From the NCBI GenBank assembly GCA_023238725.1, contig CM041554.1, forward strand, positions 23,112,050-23,176,049: 64,000 nucleotides of DNA. Reading direction: 5' to 3'. Shown here piece after piece: positions 26,344-36,469 of this stretch. The position numbers and the translations under genes were made by a program. The notes beneath the pieces were generated by a model. It was not told the DNA's origin. It saw only the letters and a program-made list of their open reading frames with translations, and ran no database searches. Position 1 is the first letter of the stretch, and each line of letters starts with the position of its first letter. The DNA is from Scortum barcoo (taxonomy: Eukaryota; Chordata; Actinopteri; Centrarchiformes; Terapontidae).

Positions 26344-26912
26344 GAGGAATGGCTTTTGGGAAATATGCTTATTTACTTTCTTCGTGAGTTAGATGAGAGG
26401 ACCACTCTGTTGTTACAAAGGGGGCTGGAGCTTGGAGGTAAATGACCTCGTGGAAGTTCTATTCGGCCAGGATCAACATTACAGGGGGAGGTTGGAAATG
26501 AAACTCATTGTTTCAAGTGGGATTTTAACCATCGAGAAATTACAGGATATGGTGTGTGACAGTGTGACGGTGTGAGGCTTTAATTTGGAACCAGGAGGAA
26601 AAAGTTAACAAAGCTAACACTGGCATGGCCCACGATGATGGTAAAAAATGTCCCCAAACACTGCAAAGCTGAATAATTAATATGTTGTATCTCATTTATG
26701 TACTTTATTATGTACATTAACTGAAATGCACATATATATCTATATCTATATATGTAGGTGAAGTTACATACTGTAAATATTTCTCGGCAAACTTTCAGTC
26801 TCTTATTTTGTGCTAGGCTAACTCTTAACACACAGAAACTAAAGTGGTATCAATCTTGTCATCTAACTCTCAGAAAGAAAGTGAATGAGCATATTTCTCA
26901 AAATGTTGACCC
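26344..26912. repeat. Inverted-repeat dispersed element (AGGAATRG...AAATGTTGA family), copy 1
   Basis: The left end reads AGGAATGGCTTTTGGGAAAT, then ATGCTTATTTACTTTCTTCG and GAGTTAGATGAGAGGA. The right end reads GTGGTATCAATCTTGTCATC, then AACTCTCAGAAAGAAAGTGA and ATATTTCTCAAAATGTTGA, which is the reverse complement of the left end with substitutions. The interior carries GTGCTAGGCTAACTC near the right arm. The right end lies about 40 bp from the donor of the AFF2-like exon. Two further copies are at about 27895-29094 and 46868-47255. Exact boundaries are uncertain. Confidence 0.7.
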
Positions 26913-26953
26913 ATCATCCAATCATTAACTATTCATTCATCAGTCGCTCTTAC

Positions 26954-27074
26954 TTTGTAAGGCTCTCCGAACAGGTTGAACCCAGTGGAGAACAGGTCTT
27001 CATCCTGTTGGACCTCCTGGTTCCTCCTCTCCCACTCTCTCCTCTTCAGGGCGCTGCGCTCCGACTCCAGATGA
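26954..27074 (-). CDS. aff2: AFF2-like (AF4/FMR2 family) internal coding exon, N-terminal conserved block
   Basis: The exon runs on the minus strand from 27074 to 26954 (121 bp). It follows a 3' splice site ending ccttgcag and precedes a donor reading AAA|gtaaga. It opens with the last base of a split codon and then has 40 codons in frame. The translation includes ALKRREWERRNQEVQQ and ends LFGEPYK, which I recognise as the N-terminal homology region of AF4/FMR2 proteins and closest to AFF2. In AFF4 the equivalent LFAEPYK segment begins the stretch that binds P-TEFb (cyclin T1/CDK9) in the super elongation complex; a similar role here is inferred. The protein is expected to be nuclear. The upstream exon carrying the start codon was not identified. 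AFF3 is the main alternative, but the KREWERRNQEVQQ and GFNLFGEPYK wording favours AFF2. Confidence 0.93.
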
Positions 27075-27894
27075 CTGCAAGGACACAAAAAGAAAAGATC
27101 GTTAGCATCCCCCGCCGAGGCCGACACATCACACGCCACCAACGAGACCCGCTGGTCTTTTAATGAGTTCTGCTAACAACACATTTTTGGATCTGCAGAG
27201 AGCGTTGGCCAAAATCCTTTTCCTGCAGTGTGATTAGAGCGGCCGGTAGCTGGTGAAGGAAAGTAACCGGGTAAATCGTGTCATTGCACTGTCTGAAAAT
27301 GACCCCAATTCAACTTCTCGTGTAAACAAAAAGAAAGTGGAAAAATACGAGAAAAACTGTATCCTGGTTTCAAGTTTCAAAGTGACAGCGAGATAAGATT
27401 TCTGTAAAACAAGGATTCAACAGAGGACAAGTAATGTAGGTAAAAATATCCAGTTTGATTAATGGAACGAATGTTTGTTTAAGATTACTAATAATATTTA
27501 GACACAGACTACTTATCCAGCCTTGCTCTTTGACACATCTCTGGATGTGATACGGTTTCCATTTCAGTCACTATTTACTTCACTTCGAACACATGCTGTC
27601 CTCCACTGAAACTACTATCCGGATAATCCCTTCCCTATTAAACACATAAACGGTGACCTAAGTGTTTAGACTGACACTTCCAGAGAATATAGAGGTAGTT
27701 TTCTGTCTCTTTGAATCAGCTCAGCACTGTGTTTATGTACTTATTTTTACTCTGGACTGAATGAATTCCAGTAGTCTTATAACTTGATTTGCAAAGGCTG
27801 CTTGATCTCCAAACTCCCATAAAATGCTTATCCCACGCTTCTACCAACCCCTGTGTCATCCAGAACTTTCTAAAAGCTTTCGCTGTGCCTTTGC

Positions 27895-29094
27895 AGGAAT
27901 GTGTCATTGGATGTGAGGGAATTGTGAGAAAAAAAATCATTGTCCATATCAACACCACGTTCTCATCTCTGTGTGTTCAGCACACCGGGAGGCGATTAGC
28001 TTAGCTTAGCATAGAGACTGGAAGGAGGGGGCAGCTAGCCGGGTTTTCTCCAAAGTTAAAAGCAGGCTTAAATGCAACCTAATACATACTGTTAAGTATT
28101 TCCGTACATAAACAGAAATTTAAACGAGACAGTTTGTGGTTTTAAGGTGAGTTTTCACGTGTAACTATTTCTTGACAAGCACATTTTATCCATCCGCCCA
28201 GCACATCACTGTAGCAGGCTGTTGCAGTGTTGCCAACTTGGCAACTTTCTCGCTAAATCTGGCAACTTTCCGAACCCTCGACTACTTTTTTTGTCAAAAG
28301 CTACTAGCGACAAATCTACTGGAGACTGGAGACGTTACTGGAGACTTTTTTGTGTTTTTGAGACTCTGACGTGAAAGCACGTATGGTTTCACGTATGGTC
28401 TCAGCGTTAAGTTACTGTCCTTAACGAGCAGCGGGTGCTATTTAACAATACAGGACGAAATAGATTTATGTAATGTGGATCTACACAAAGCATTTAAGTC
28501 ATGAAGTTATTGTGAGAAGTTATGGCCTATTTCAATGGCAAAATAAAAAAAAAAACACAAACCAGGAATCAACAGAAGAAGTAGTTCTAAACATATTTAG
28601 AGCATTTTTTACACACTTTTTTATCTCTCCCATGACGTTATTCCTCTCTCCTACAGCGTTCATTACATTACATGCAAATAGCAAATTATGCAAATTAGGC
28701 ATTTAGCGACTTCTAGCGACTTGGACAGCCAATAGCTACTTTCCTTACTGAGGAGTTGGCAACACTGGGCTGGTGTTCACTAAGAAATAATTACAGCAGG
28801 TAACATGCCCTAAAACAACAAATGCTGGTTTGACATGACTGTGAATGTATGGATTAAACAAAGGAGATACAGCTTGTTAAATATTGAGCTCTAAAGGTGT
28901 TGGTGGACGTGCGGGGGACAGAGCTATAGCTGTTTTCCCTGCTTCCAGTCTTTACACTATGCTAAGCTAAGTTAAGCTAATCATCTCCAGGCTCCGGGTC
29001 AATACTTAAAAAAGGCATGAGAGTGGTATTGATTCTTTCGGCTCACTCTCAGAGAGAAACCAGTGCATTTCCAAGAGTATTTAACTATTCCTTT
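27895..29094. repeat. Large inverted-repeat dispersed element, copy 2, interrupted by a hAT-like insertion
   Basis: The left arm contains GATTAGCTTAGCTTAGCATA, then GAGACTGGAAG, about 27994-28023. The right arm contains CTTCCAGTCTTTACACTATG, then CTAAGCTAAGTTAAGCTAATC (28943-28983), the reverse complement with small gaps. Toward the centre, GTAACTATTTCTTG on the left pairs with CTAAGAAATAATTAC on the right. The right end closes with CATTTCCAAGAGTATTTAAC, then TATTCCTTT, as expected for the family. The left terminus is eroded, so its start is approximate. The middle is split by the element at 28225-28767. Confidence 0.75.
28225..28767. mobile_element. hAT-like non-autonomous DNA transposon (543 bp) nested in an older repeat
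   Basis: The element begins CAGTGTTGCCAAC (28225-28237) and ends GTTGGCAACACTG (28755-28767), a perfect 13-bp terminal inverted repeat starting with CAG. It is flanked by ggctgttg on the left (28217-28224) and ggctggtg on the right (28768-28775), an 8-bp target duplication with one mismatch. An 8-bp duplication and short CAG-starting ends are typical of hAT elements. The interior repeats phrases such as GCAACTTTC, CTAGCGAC and TAGCGACTTCTAGCGACTT just inside the ends. No transposase frame is present, so it would depend on an enzyme supplied elsewhere. Confidence 0.85.
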
Positions 29095-29388
29095 GTGCGG
29101 CCCGTGTTACATTTGTGGAAGGCATTTGGAGCGATTTACAAAACATGGCCAGGAGTAAATGGTCAAATTAAATGACTGAAATAAAGACCTTCAAACACAC
29201 TCTGCGAGGGGGAACCAACATACACAAAAAAGTCAAGTTAAATGAATAGTCCATTGCTATAATATTAGCCAGCGCTCAACAAGGCAACCGTTTTCAGGTT
29301 GTCTATTTATAATAAGGTCAACATGATGTAACAAATGCCATTACCTAGGTACTTTTATTCATGAGTGCATTCATTTTTAACGTAGGTG

Positions 29389-29460
29389 GGCTCAGTGGGA
29401 ATTGAAGTCCTAATCCAGGCGGTGTTTATGACACGCTGTACCCACTGAACCACAGCGCAC
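29389..29460 (-). repeat. tRNA-like relic (A box and B box), probably a SINE head or tRNA pseudogene
   Basis: On the minus strand, TGGTTCAGTGGG (29452-29441) resembles a polymerase III A box. ACTTCAATTCC (29408-29398) resembles a B box with about three mismatches. Their starts are 44 bases apart, the same distance as between these boxes in a tRNA gene without intron or long variable arm. The acceptor and T stems do not pair convincingly, so this is not an active tRNA gene. The amino-acid identity cannot be assigned. Confidence 0.6.
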
Positions 29461-30342
29461 TGCAAAGGACAGAAGCATTTATGTCCTGTCACAGTGTCAT
29501 TGGATGGATCCCAATAAAATTTGCTTTTAATCTTTCAGCATTCCTACGCTGCCTCCATGAAGTATGGTTTTCTGCCTTCAAAGCCAGAATTATTGCCCAT
29601 GGATGTGATTCAAGATTGTTTTTCTCGTGGCATTTAAAATATGAGACAGCTGACAGTAAACAATGATAAGAATGATTGGAAGCAAGGGAGAGAGAGAGAC
29701 AGAGGTCTGTGGGGGATAGAGAGGGTGGTGAAACCCAGGTTTTTGGAACATTTTCCTTACATAAGCATGTCCCCCTTTGCTGCACAGTTAACCGATTCAC
29801 CCTGCCCTCCTAAACTTCTTCAGTCACCAGCCTCCACTGAGAGATCCACAAGCTGGCAGCCAAACACGGATCTCAGAAGTACAAAGTGACGCGCGTGCGT
29901 GTGCGCGAGAGTGTGCGAGTACAACTTGTGCACGAGGCTGCGGCCTGCTGACCCGGGAAAGGGCATCCTGTTTTACCACATCCACTGCACAGAGATGAGA
30001 CGGGCCGGCTAATTAGCGATCAACACAATTAAAAGAGACTTTCTCTTTTCCTCTACCAGACCTTGCCTTCAACATTTAATCTGTCAGCAAGATGTGAGTG
30101 GGAGGGAGAATGAGCGGAGAGGCAATGAGAGAGGGAAAAAAAAAAAAAAAACTGAGACCCATGGGAGGGAAAAAAAGACCCAGTTTCAGGGCAACAGACA
30201 GTTTCTTAAAAAGGAAAGAAAAATAACAGAATGATGAAAGACAGAGTGGAGGGATGGGGAGAGGAAGGTAGAATAGGAAGAAGGGAGGAGCAAAAAGCAA
30301 GAGAGCAGTGGGAATAACATACAAAATGATTGACAGGATAGG

Positions 30343-30346
<4 letters not shown>

Positions 30347-30381
<35 letters not shown>
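30347..30381. repeat. (TG)n microsatellite
   Basis: Pure GT/TG run of about 35 bp. A shorter CA run follows at about 30510-30523. Confidence 0.97.
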
Positions 30382-30382
<1 letters not shown>

Positions 30383-31134
30383 CACGGTATACGTAGATGT
30401 GATCATTTGTGCGCTGGGACTGCTGGTTGACATGTGCATTGTCTGTCAGCGCAGAAAGATAACTGACAGAGCTGTCACTACGACAAACACACAGACGCGT
30501 ATACAGTATACACACACACACACGTACACAGCGCTGCAGTCCCATGCCACAGATCACTGTCTCTGCCTCCGTCTGTCACACACTACACATTCGCACGGAG
30601 AGAATCAGGTCAGGGGAGGTAATTAACACATCCAGGATTTATTTCCCAGCTTGCGGCAGGAACAGGGTACGACACTACCTGTCACACACAGGTCAGACTG
30701 CCGCTCAGCCTTTTTACACCTTACCGAATTGACTTTTTTTTTTTATTCAGGTTTTGAAGCACAGTGCTGTGGTCAGCCAGGTCAGCAAGAAACTCAACTC
30801 ACTGCGATGGATGCTGTGGCACAGAAATAGTAAACATACATTTGTTAACATCAAGAAATCAACTGATAACACAAAGTTGTATTATATTAATTTAATTTAA
30901 CTTAAAGTCAAACTTAAAAGAATACAAACAGTAAGATCCAAGAATACAAATATCCACCAGGTTTTTGTTTTGACTCATGTACATATTAAGTCAAAATTTT
31001 AAATACCAATAAGAGGAAATTTCAATTTTATGTATTTTTCTGCTGTGTTAGCACCCCTTACATCAGAGTTCTTCGTGTTAATTTAACTGGTGCAATAAAA
31101 GTTTGTAATGTCACTTCAGTTAACAGCAATGTTA

Positions 31135-31835
31135 TGCTGTACTCACACCAAATGCAAAGCAAATTTTTGCCTTGTGTTACTCTCTCTTGACCCGTTGGGA
31201 TCATTTGTGTTTATTCACATTTAAACACAAGCTGCGAATATTTGCCAGTCCATCTGTCTGCGGTGAGGGGCAGCTTTATGATCAGTGTGTGTCAAAATCA
31301 ATAAATATTCACTCTATCACGCCATATAGCAAATCACATGTGGGCTGAATTAAGCAGGCTTACTCCAGCAGTATGATCCCAAAATAAACTGATTTTGTAA
31401 AAAGTCTGAATTGATGCTCTGTCTGCTACACAACAAGCAAATAACTTTAAAAATGCTTATTTTCTCAATAGAGTCCAGATACAAAAGTACAACTGATGGC
31501 TAGAATGAAGTAACATGTAGTCCAACTTCCTCACTTACTTTTCTCCGAGCAGTCCCATTTTCGTCCAGCCTCTGTATAAATATAAAGTAGTATTATAGAG
31601 CTCTGGGAGCCGACGGCTACAATTATTTTGTCCTCCATTTCTGATTCAATGTCAGGACATCGGTGATGTCTGGAGAGTCTCAACGCTGACAGACTTTTCG
31701 CAACACAGTGTCACAAGAACTTATCACATACGTTACAACTCATCATTAGTGTTGCATCATGAAAATTTATTCATACTTTGTATGAAATCGCACTGTGCAA
31801 TAAAAAAACGCTTTGCATTTGGTGTGAACACAGTA
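31135..31835. mobile_element. PIF/Harbinger-like non-autonomous DNA transposon (701 bp) with TTA target duplication
   Basis: The left end reads TGCTGTACTCACACCAAATG, then CAAAGC. The right end, reverse complemented, reads TACTGTGTTCACACCAAATG, then CAAAGC. This gives imperfect terminal inverted repeats of at least 26 bp with four mismatches in the outer part. TTA flanks both sides (31132-31134 and 31836-31838), the 3-bp target duplication characteristic of PIF/Harbinger elements. No transposase frame is visible in the interior. The boundaries were set by matching ends and the duplicated TTA. Confidence 0.8.
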
Positions 31836-34812
31836 TTAGCTGTAGCTGCAGACCCAACTGTGATCTGAACTCTTTACATTACCTGGTAACTCTGGACAGG
31901 TTCTGATTCATGACTCAAATCACAGGAAATGAAATCACAGTGGGAAAACTCACCCAGAAGCTCTACAAATATGAGCAAAACACAGTTTAATCCATCTAGA
32001 ATCATTACAGTTTATATGTTGATACAATTGCGAGCAAATTTCAGTTTGCCTTTGAACTAAAAGTATTTAAATTGTATCTGTGTTTCCATCTCATCTTCAT
32101 ATTGATTTTTTTGATGATATCACAGAGATGGCAGCTGGGTCTTTTAGTTTGTCCGCACTGCTGATAGATAACAGTGAAACACACGCTTTAGAACAAAAGA
32201 CAGAGAGAAAGAAAGAAATAAAGAAAGAAACGAGGCACATAGATGATGGACAGACGGACGGACAGATGGATGGATTGGTGGGGATTAATAACAGTGGTGA
32301 TATCAGCAGTGGGCATACTGTCGATGTTGATATTTTTCTGTGAATGAAAATGTAGCGATGGCAGCTTTCTTTCCTACCACACTGCTTTCCTTCTGTGTGT
32401 TAATGTGTGTGTGTGTGTGTGGGTGTGTGTCCTGAAGTAATGCTGATAGCCAGAGTAAGCTCTGGGAATTTAATCTCAGCAGAGCTATGCTGTGCTCCCC
32501 TGATAACTAAATACACACACGCACACACCAGTGTCTCTAACACAGCCTCATCACCCTCTCATTCACTTTCACTGCACACAACTTCACTCACACACACACA
32601 CACAGAAGAGTCTCTCGTTTCCTCAGCAACTGCTACTCAGGTGCCCATTAGCAAGATGCTGAAGCAGGCAGCAGCTCAGTGGAAACGCAGATTCCTTAGC
32701 GTGATGAATGAGGGCTAATCACAGGGGTCATCGTGGGAAACAGGACAAAGATACATTAAATAAAAAGTACAGCTGACAGGTTGGCCATTAGACCACAATT
32801 TATATGTTCTAATTGTAAAATATGTCACTGGCACTGAGCTGAAATGATGTGGTGTGTGGTTTTATTTATTATATTTACCCATATTATATAACGTAGAGCC
32901 CTTATTTTTAATGCCAGTAAAAAAAGCGAAAGCTGCTTCCAAAGCGTCCAGATGTTGAAGCTGGTCAGTGGATTGAGTTGAACATGTTGAAGTTTCTGTG
33001 TTCTGTCGTCAGGAGGAAGAAAGGCTCCACAGTCTGCACAAGTCATTAAGAGAGTTTCTGGAGCTGCTTCATTGAAAATCAACTGGATCCTGACTTTGTG
33101 GACTCATGCTGCATTTGTGTCTTATGGGAATAACTGTCAGAACTGTTCAAGTCAACCGCTTGGAAATATATTTTAACTCATTTGAAGCCACGAAGACATT
33201 TTGAGCAAAGCTCTCTGTGTGTTTTGGTCATGTCTAATCGGCCTTCCCGCAATGAACACACACACACTATGGTGGCATTTCACGGTGCTAGTTTATATCA
33301 AAGCATTTGTTGTAACTGAAGTGAATACATCATTCATCCTTTAGTTCATATTATATATACAGAATGATGTATGTTAATAACACAATGTGTGGTTTAGCTA
33401 AAGGATTCATTTATTGGATTAATTTGAGGCAAATTAATCACAACAGCGGACACTTTTCACTTGAAACCAAGCAGGATCAGTAGTTAAATCCTTCTGTTTC
33501 TGCGGCCTCTTTCACAGCAGAGATGGATGTTCAGAGTTGTGCTTTTTTCGCTCAATACTTCGCTGTGTCAGTTTAATGCTGTTACGAGATTGAGGTCAAG
33601 GTGGTAGCATGAGTTTGGCAACATTTCTCAACCTGCACAATCCACGCACTGTTTCGCAATTCAGCATCAGCCAGTATGTCCACACATATCTCTCCTGTGT
33701 TTGGATTAAGATCTGTTTCCCAGATTTTTTCAAAATTACAGCTACCTCACAGTGTCATGATATTATGAAGAATAAAACCATAGGCTGATCCATGGCCAAT
33801 TAAAATAACAATAAAAAAGTAAAATGATAATATAATAATATTAGTTTTCTGTCCTTTTCAAACAAAATAACCCCATCCAGTTCTTAAAGGGCAGATATCA
33901 CCTTTAATCTGCTGAGCCAAAAACCTTTCAAAGGGTAATGTACCTCCTTCACAAATCCCTAACTTTCAGAATATTCCCACAGGATACTTTCCCCTCTATC
34001 TGAATTGATGGATTTTTCCTAATAGAACAATATCCCTGCTCATATTGATGAAAATGCGACAGCTTGTGAGCTTTTATCCATGTGTCTCTGGAACACTCCA
34101 ATGGTAATCATACTCGGCACAATTTTATCGTGTCCATACACGCTGATCATTATTTCTATTATTCCAATATTTGGAGATTTTATTATTTAAAGTGACATTC
34201 TATACAAACCTACATTTGGGAAAGCAAACCATTTTAAATTCCTGCTGGTGTGTAGTTTATATATTATTTACTCAGGCTTCTTCCCACAGAAAGTCTCTTT
34301 TAGGTGCTGAAAAATCACTGGAGGAATGTTGACTGGCACTATCACTGAAATTAGCTGGCCAGTACCTTCCAGTCATGTGCTGGTGTACAGGCGGCCGTTA
34401 CATTTTACAAATGGCCATTAACCAAGATTATATGTTATATATAATTATATATATATAATATAACCAAGTTTATTAAGGGGGTTTATTTTTCCCAGTAGAA
34501 TCCGTCTTTGATTGTTTGAAAACTTTTCCCAACAAATCTAACCGTATAACCACTGGCTATAAACGATCAGTTGTGCGCCTTTGTCGAACAGTCAGCCAGT
34601 TAAACTCAGAATGCTCTCTTTGCCTCAACACGATTTGATAAACCCAGCACTTCTACAAAAAAACAAAACAAATGGAGCTCTAACTTTGTCTTGAACAAAG
34701 TTTCTGATACTGTTTCTGAGCAAATTTCATACCCACAAATTTGTCACATTTTTGTAGTGGAATTTTTGTTTGGTGCAGCGACTTTGCCAGGAAAAAAAAA
34801 CATTGATTTGTC

Positions 34813-34832
34813 AAAAAAAAAAAAAAAAAAAA
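34813..34832. repeat. Poly-A run
   Basis: A tract of about 20 A residues with no upstream element that I can identify. It may be the tail of a decayed retrosequence or a chance homopolymer. Confidence 0.95.
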
Positions 34833-35291
34833 CATCACTCTGCTGCATTCTGCCAAATGAGGTCTCCATCAAACATTGTGGCTCTTGTGTTAAAATAAAT
34901 TCAGGACCCCTTTAAGTCCTGGAGTTTCTGTTCCAGAAAGTGTAAAAATCCCCCGGTCAGTGAACACAGAGGAGCTTTGTTCGGGCTCGCAGAACTGTCC
35001 AGCATGACGGCGAGAGTGATAAGAGCCTCTGTTTTTTTATTTGACTTCAAAGTTTAACCCGCGCTTTTATTAGCGACACCTCTACCAATAATGGAGTCAT
35101 TATGCCAATTTGCTTAAAAATAAATCATCTTATTAATCTAGTTCTTCTCAAAAATGAAACGCTGCTGATTATTATACCTTTAGCTCGAGTGGTGTTCGAA
35201 AAAAGCCCTTCATGTTTTCAATCTTTGTGTTTTATTTAACCTGCATTTAACCAGGCAGCTCAATTAGGCATAAGTCCTTGAATGCATTTGC

Positions 35292-35292
<1 letters not shown>

Positions 35293-35325
<33 letters not shown>
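35293..35325. repeat. (TG)n microsatellite
   Basis: Pure TG run of about 33 bp followed by a G/A-rich segment to 35430. Confidence 0.97.
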
Positions 35326-35327
<2 letters not shown>

Positions 35328-36439
35328 AGAGGCGAGGGGATGAGGGGGTAGAACGAGTGTTTTGGAATGACAGGGAGTGAAGTGAGGGGGATAATGAGAG
35401 GAGGAGGAGAGGGGGAAGGAGAGAGGAATAGCTGTCAGGCAGCAGACAAAAGCTTTGTTTGAAGTGTCAGTTCAACGACGCATTTTTGTGCGTGTTTGTG
35501 TGTGTTTTCTGGCTCGTGCGTTCATTCGGGCGGCATTAGACATCAGAGGAATATCAGCAGGCATTCCTGGATAGAGAGGGGAGACGAAGGAGAAGACGCA
35601 CAGCGCCATCAACATGAAAATGTACTGCGCTCCGTACGTGGATGGTGGGAAGGAGGAGATCAGGAATCACTGCTTTTGTATCTCTCTGCGTGTCTGACAT
35701 GAGAGCAGATATTATAATGAGACGTGGCCTTCAAACACACTGTTACCTTCTGGCTTTGTTTTAATGCACATCACACAGACCCGTGTGTTTGACACTGATG
35801 GATAGATAAATAGACAGAGCGAGGACAGAGCAGGAACATGAGAGGACTCTGCAGCTTTGTGCTTTTGTGTGTGTGTGTCACATCATATTGGGGGATAATG
35901 ACACACAAACATAAAGAAATCACACACAGTCATCTGATTTACATATGTACATATTTCCTTTGTGTCTCTTAGTTTTTTGTCTTTTGTTTGTCTTGTAAAC
36001 AGCAATTTCAAATGCACATTTCTCCATATTCCTCATCCTTTTGTTACAGAAAATTAGCACAAAATTATCCGTGGTTAACAGTTAATGAGGTAAAGTTGGG
36101 TAAAGTCCTTAAAGGATCACGTCTGTAAGTTAGAGCTCTTTTACTACAATCCCATACACTTTACATCGCAACTAACCGTCTGACAAGCAGCCACTGATTC
36201 ACGTTCATTTCCATAAGATCTAAAAATCAATTAGTGGACTCTGGAAACTTGCTCGAGTCGTGAAATCCATTAAAATGCTCAGACTGATCTGAGCTGTAGA
36301 GGCAGTCGATGCAAAGACGCGAGTGGATTTGGCTTCGCCCAACTGAGGATGCAAGTTGGAAATGTTTCCTTTCAAGAGACACATTTGCATTGGAGTGGCT
36401 GGTGACTTCTGAGATGAGTCTGAGCTGTCAAACATACAG

Positions 36440-36469
36440 ACACACACACACACACACACACACACACAG
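36440..36469. repeat. (CA)n microsatellite
   Basis: Pure CA run of about 30 bp. Confidence 0.97.

Larger units (their letters stand above)
20558..26953 (-). other. AFF2-like intron, 6396 bp, phase 0
   Basis: Intron between the exon ending EPYK and the exon beginning TNKGD. It contains an (AT)n tract at 23191-23250, partial copies of a dispersed repeat at about 22158-22235 and 22685-22760, a decayed retroelement fragment at 25445-25630 and an inverted-repeat element at about 26344-26912. Between these I see only unannotated A+T-rich sequence. The block at 25860-26120 is free of simple repeats and could be conserved non-coding DNA, but this cannot be judged from one genome. Confidence 0.85.

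Noticed and set aside
34434..34464. AT-rich palindrome around TATATAATTATATA
   Set aside because: A simple AT alternation forms such palindromes trivially; no associated signals.
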